Below are positions 63,421-64,000 of a stretch of 64,000 nucleotides of DNA, piece by piece. The position numbers and the translations under genes were made by a program. Source of the DNA: Ilyonectria destructans (lineage: Eukaryota > Ascomycota > Sordariomycetes > Hypocreales > Nectriaceae); contig JAHEWK010000036.1 in the NCBI GenBank assembly GCA_020740775.1, positions 186,001 through 250,000 on the forward strand, given 5' to 3'. Every line of letters starts with the position of its first letter. Position 1 is the first letter of the stretch. Below the pieces are notes generated by a model that saw only the letters and a list, made by a program, of their open reading frames with translations, did not search any database and was not told the origin of the DNA.

Positions 63421-63977
63421 TTACCCCTGCCACCGCCAATTTCGCCGCATAGCACGTCGCTCCTCGTCATCCAGTCTGAGGTCGGCTGCCAAGGTCCCAA
63501 GGGCCTCGTTGGAGCGGAGCCAGTATCCTATAGCCTCGATGGGGAAAAGCCAGAATCCTACCGCTGGTTCAAGCGGTCTCTCGACTTCTTGAAAAGGCTC
63601 CTTGATGTCCTTTTCAGCCTCACGCTCTCGGATTCCCTGCAGCCTTCGTTTCCATCGTTCATCTTGTTCCCGAACCCAGCTATAGCATCCTCCCTGTTGC
63701 TTATTGCGGGGTTGACATAGCCGTCCCGATACCATCCAGGTTCAATGCCGAAGTGGTCGTTCTCAGTGGATGGTCCAATTTTGCGCCCTCCGAAGGCAAC
63801 CATAAAGCGGTATTCTACTTTGTGGGAAAGTTGTACGTTGCATTGTTGTAGTAGCCTAGACCAGCGACGAATTGGCCTTCGCGGCTCCTTGACATCCACA
63901 TGTACTTCCGTCAAAGACGGCTCTACGGATGATCGAGGATCGCATGGAAGGCGATCAAACTTGGGAACGGCGGCCAT
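63421..63977 (-). CDS. Unrecognised protein, two overlapping frames
   Basis: A frame starting MAAVPKFDRLPCDPRSS (63977) and a second ending LDDEERRAMRRNWRWQG (63421) overlap between 63558 and 63735. Both have coding character: EYRFMVAFGGRKIGPSTEN in the first; WVREQDERWKRRLQGIRERE and EPAVGFWLFPIEAIGYWL in the second. A frameshift near 63700-63730 or a missed intron would join them into about 185 residues. I recognise no family. The start is close to the window edge but appears complete. Confidence 0.4.
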
Positions 63978-64000
63978 GATCGGCCGAGGCAGATAGATGT

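Overview
The window is nuclear DNA of a filamentous ascomycete (Pezizomycotina, most likely a Sordariomycete). Genes carry short 47-70 bp introns with GT..CTAAC..AG signals, and the protein families are typical of moulds: a Zn2Cys6 regulator, a monocarboxylate-type MFS carrier, a GFA protein, ankyrin and NACHT-WD40 proteins. Assignment below that level is not supported. The window looks like an accessory compartment, with about two thirds of it made of transposable elements (TEs) or their debris.

Layout. 1-9.5 kb is a host-like block: TPR protein (-), glutathione S-transferase (-), an MFS carrier broken by one frameshift (+), a Zn2Cys6 transcription factor (+), and a GFA-family protein (-) missing its 5' end. 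9.5-12.9 kb is Crypton-1, a tyrosine-recombinase transposon whose 5-exon gene can be read intact. It abuts a 5'-truncated, frameshifted ankyrin gene (12.9-16.4 kb). 16.4-24.5 kb holds two copies of an unclassified ~1.4-kb repeat that begins in minisatellite DNA; between them lies Crypton-2, which is dead (nonsense codon plus a solo LTR). 25.25-38.3 kb is one Ty3/Gypsy chromovirus with identical 168-bp LTRs and a 5-bp target duplication. A Helitron (Helitron-1, intact 1867-aa RepHel plus a MYND zinc-finger gene) is nested near its 3' end. 38.5-43.5 kb is an ATP-dependent DNA ligase gene hit three times: the Ty3 element just upstream of its TATA box, a one-base frameshift, and a hAT element with a perfect 8-bp target duplication. 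44-46.7 kb holds a protein-kinase relic and gene-poor DNA. 46.7-51.1 kb is an intact NACHT-WD40 NLR (1422 aa, 13 near-identical WD repeats). 51.47-61.76 kb is Helitron-2, bounded by 72-bp inverted repeats and carrying RepHel (frameshifted at Walker A), an OB-fold-like gene and a second MYND gene. 61.8-64 kb holds a relic of a related Helitron and an unrecognised gene.

How the parts relate. The TEs are stacked and have broken several host genes. The two Helitrons have clearly different RepHel proteins, yet each carries a homologous MYND protein. Helitron-2 and the neighbouring relic also share an OB-fold-like gene and a subterminal hairpin. This recurring set (RepHel, OB-fold protein, MYND protein, long inverted repeats with iterons) is the best candidate here for an under-described system. 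The NLR and ankyrin genes are the repeat-rich recognition-type genes common in such regions.

Splice sites were read by eye and have no transcript support. Frameshifts could be assembly errors.
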